This document shows, piece after piece, positions 6,410-8,345 of a stretch of DNA of 8,345 nt. The stretch covers positions 1 through 8,345 of the forward strand of contig CAZKDV010000099.1 in the NCBI GenBank assembly GCA_964551645.1, written 5' to 3'. Origin of the DNA: CAZKDV01 sp964551645 (GTDB taxonomy: Bacteria; Bacteroidota; Bacteroidia; Bacteroidales; DTU049). A model generated the notes under the pieces. That model was not told where the DNA came from. It saw nothing but the letters and a program-made list of their open reading frames with translations, and searched no databases. The first letter of the stretch is position 1; each line of letters begins with the position of its first letter. The position numbers were made by a program, and so were the translations under genes.

Positions 6410-8320
6410 GAATATATTAACGAACTCGGGAAAGGAAATTTAGATATTGATATGCCTAAGTATTTCAATATACTTTCGCCCTACAAGCAATTACAATCTA
6501 ATTTAAAGCACCTTGCTTGGCAAATGAAACAAGTTTTGCAAGGCGACTACACACAAAAAATTAATTTTCTCGGTTCTCTTTCTGATAGCTTCAATGAACT
6601 TGTAGATTCTCTTAAAGAAAAAGAAAATTTAAAAAAGCAAATTATTGAAACTGATAAACAACATCGTTTAATTACTGAAAATGCACTAGATGTTATTTGG
6701 ATTTACAATTCTACCAAAGACAAATTTACATACATAAGTCCATCGGTTTATCAATTAAGAGGCTATACCGTAGAAGAAGCCATGATGCAAAGTGGCAGAG
6801 AAAGTCTTACTCCTGAATCATTTAAGACAATTCAAAACGTATTTATCCAAAACGCAAAAGACTTTGAAGTAAATCCAAATAAATTTAATCCATATATTGT
6901 TGAATTGCGACAACCATGTAAAAACGGACAAATTATATGGATAGAAGTAAGTGCAAAAATCAGCAAAAACGAATTTGGAGAATATGAGGTGATCGGCGTT
7001 AGTCGAAATATTTCCAAACGCAAGGTTTTAGAAGAGCAAAACAAAAGAAATACTAACTTCCATAAAGTATTAGCTTACTTATTATCCGAATTTGTCAAAT
7101 CTACTCTTGATAATTACGAAGACACCATAAACAAAATGCTATCTCAAATAGTACGTTTTTTTGAAGCCGACAGAGCATATTTATTTTTATTTAGTCGAAC
7201 ACAAACAAAAATAGAAAATGTTTATGAATATTGCTCGGAAAACATTAAACCAATGATAGACAATATAAAAAAAATAAACATCTATGAATTTCCTTGGCTT
7301 ACACAACAACTAAATGAATTTAAACCTGTTTTTTATGACGACATAAATGATTTGCCCGAAAATGCCTCAGCAGAAAAAAAGGAATATTTAAAAAGAAACA
7401 TAAAATCAATTATTAGGATTCCTATTAAACACAATAACTTATCTACGGGCTTTATCGGTTTAGATGCTATCGAAAATAAAGCTTCTTGGATAAATGTTGA
7501 TCTTCTTTATCTGAAAATCATAGCAGACACTATATCCGAAATTATTTCTAAACACTTAATAGAAAAAGAATTGCATCAATCTAAAACAAATGCCGAATTA
7601 GCCAATATGGCAAAAACTAAGTTTTTATTGCACATGAGCCATGAACTTAGAACACCTTTGAACAACATCATAGGTTTTACTCAACTTTTAAAAAGTACTA
7701 ATCTTGACGAAACACAAAAGACATATTTAGCTAATGCAAACAGTTCTTCTCAATCGCTATTAAGTATAATCAACAATACAATTGATTTGTCAAAAATTGA
7801 AGCCAGTAAAGTTGATTTAAATATTAAAAAAATACTTTTAAATCAAGTTATCGAACAATCAATATTCAATGTCAAATATTTTGCCTCGCAAAAACAAATT
7901 GAACTTATTTTATGCTTAAAACACGATGTTCCGCTTATTATTTATGCAGATGAAATAAAATTAAACCAAATTTTAATTAATTTACTCAATAATGCTATTA
8001 AATTTACTCATCAAGGACATGTTGAATTAACTATATCATTTGAAGAAGACAAAACCCAAAAAGATATAGGGTTATTTACATTTGCAGTTTCTGATACAGG
8101 AATAGGAATGTCAAATGAAGAACAAAAAAAACTATTTAGTGACTATTTTCATTCAGAACTTACTAATAGTGATAAATATAACAGTTCGGGCTTAGGTTTG
8201 GTTATTTCAAATAAACTTGCCAAATTAATGGGTACCAACATTCAAGTAAAAAGTGTACCAAACAAAGGAAGTACTTTTTCTTTTACTGTTCTGTCTCGTC
8301 CTAACATAGCGTTACACTAA
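6383..8320 (+). CDS. Cytoplasmic PAS-GAF sensor histidine kinase, possibly 5'-truncated
   Basis: This is a two-component sensor kinase predicted to autophosphorylate and pass phosphate to a response regulator. There is no membrane segment or signal peptide. Numbering from the GTG at 6383: residues 30-80 are HAMP-like (helix, QGDYTQ turn, helix), about 90-212 form a PAS domain with its PAC end, about 225-395 a GAF domain, and 410-475 HisKA with H420 in HMSHELRTP. The ATPase follows, with the N-box around N533/N537, G1 DTGIGM (571-576) and G2 SSGLGL (601-606). It ends after the ATPase with no receiver domain, so a separate regulator is needed. The first ATG is at 6452 (622 aa); the GTG gives 645 aa. 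Residues 8-23 before that ATG look like conserved coding sequence of related kinases, which usually begin further upstream. Here an in-frame TAG at 6365-6367 cuts the frame, so the original N-terminus may be lost. The catalytic core is intact. Confidence 0.88.
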   Translation: MSFLLLVGNEYINELGKGNLDIDMPKYFNILSPYKQLQSNLKHLAWQMKQVLQGDYTQKINFLGSLSDSFNELVDSLKEKENLKKQIIETDKQHRLITENALDVIWIYNSTKDKFTYISPSVYQLRGYTVEEAMMQSGRESLTPESFKTIQNVFIQNAKDFEVNPNKFNPYIVELRQPCKNGQIIWIEVSAKISKNEFGEYEVIGVSRNISKRKVLEEQNKRNTNFHKVLAYLLSEFVKSTLDNYEDTINKMLSQIVRFFEADRAYLFLFSRTQTKIENVYEYCSENIKPMIDNIKKINIYEFPWLTQQLNEFKPVFYDDINDLPENASAEKKEYLKRNIKSIIRIPIKHNNLSTGFIGLDAIENKASWINVDLLYLKIIADTISEIISKHLIEKELHQSKTNAELANMAKTKFLLHMSHELRTPLNNIIGFTQLLKSTNLDETQKTYLANANSSSQSLLSIINNTIDLSKIEASKVDLNIKKILLNQVIEQSIFNVKYFASQKQIELILCLKHDVPLIIYADEIKLNQILINLLNNAIKFTHQGHVELTISFEEDKTQKDIGLFTFAVSDTGIGMSNEEQKKLFSDYFHSELTNSDKYNSSGLGLVISNKLAKLMGTNIQVKSVPNKGSTFSFTVLSRPNIALH

Positions 8321-8331
8321 AAACAAACATT

Positions 8332-8345
8332 ATGAAAATAAACAA
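8332..8345 (+). CDS. Possible start of a downstream gene (partial)
   Basis: An ATG at 8332-8334 lies 11 nt after the kinase stop and is followed by AAA ATA AAC to the window end (M-K-I-N). The AT-rich, A-rich leader just before it (AAACAAACATT) is typical of Bacteroidota start regions. The close spacing suggests co-transcription with the kinase, and a response regulator would be the usual neighbour. With only four codons visible the product cannot be identified. Confidence 0.4.

Overview
The window is AT-rich DNA. It most likely comes from a Bacteroidota (Bacteroidetes) chromosome. The grounds are the AT-biased codon use, the absence of Shine-Dalgarno sequences before the genes, a TAnnTTTG-type -7 promoter element before the first gene of the main operon, and a PAS-GAF histidine kinase of a style common in that phylum. 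This assignment is inference; no rRNA or other taxonomic marker is present.

The main content (279-6180, minus strand) is a tightly packed three-gene operon. In transcription order it holds a small XRE-family helix-turn-helix regulator (99 aa), a DNA methyltransferase of type III Mod style (861 aa), and a type III Res-style DEAH helicase with a C-terminal PD-(D/E)XK nuclease (1003 aa). The gaps between genes are 3 nt and 1 nt. This reads as a complete, intact type III restriction-modification system with its own regulator. Mod would methylate and recognise the site. Res would bind Mod, hydrolyse ATP and cut unmethylated DNA. The XRE protein probably tunes expression: two copies of TGTCTAAA lie between the predicted promoter and its own start codon.

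The flanks are the least ordinary part. At 1-278 there is no convincing gene. There is an 18-bp-stem inverted repeat (8-25 with 98-115) whose layout recalls an integron attC site, followed by a G/T-rich repeat block (about 203-286) that starts at the res stop codon. A diverged copy of this block lies in the same orientation at 6278-6357, so the R-M operon is bracketed by imperfect direct repeats. A second set of matches (160-171 with 6364-6375, and 119-127 with 6401-6409) is in inverted orientation. These repeats suggest that the R-M module was acquired or exchanged as a unit, although no transposase, integrase or recombinase gene is present.

On the right, divergently transcribed, is a cytoplasmic sensor histidine kinase (HAMP-like segment, PAS, GAF, HisKA, HATPase; 6383-8320 or from 6452). 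Its first ATG lies inside sequence that looks like conserved coding region. Upstream coding stops at the repeat junction near 6365-6409, so the kinase may have lost its original 5' end there. The last 14 bases hold a possible start of another gene 11 nt after the kinase, plausibly its partner, but too little is visible to name it.
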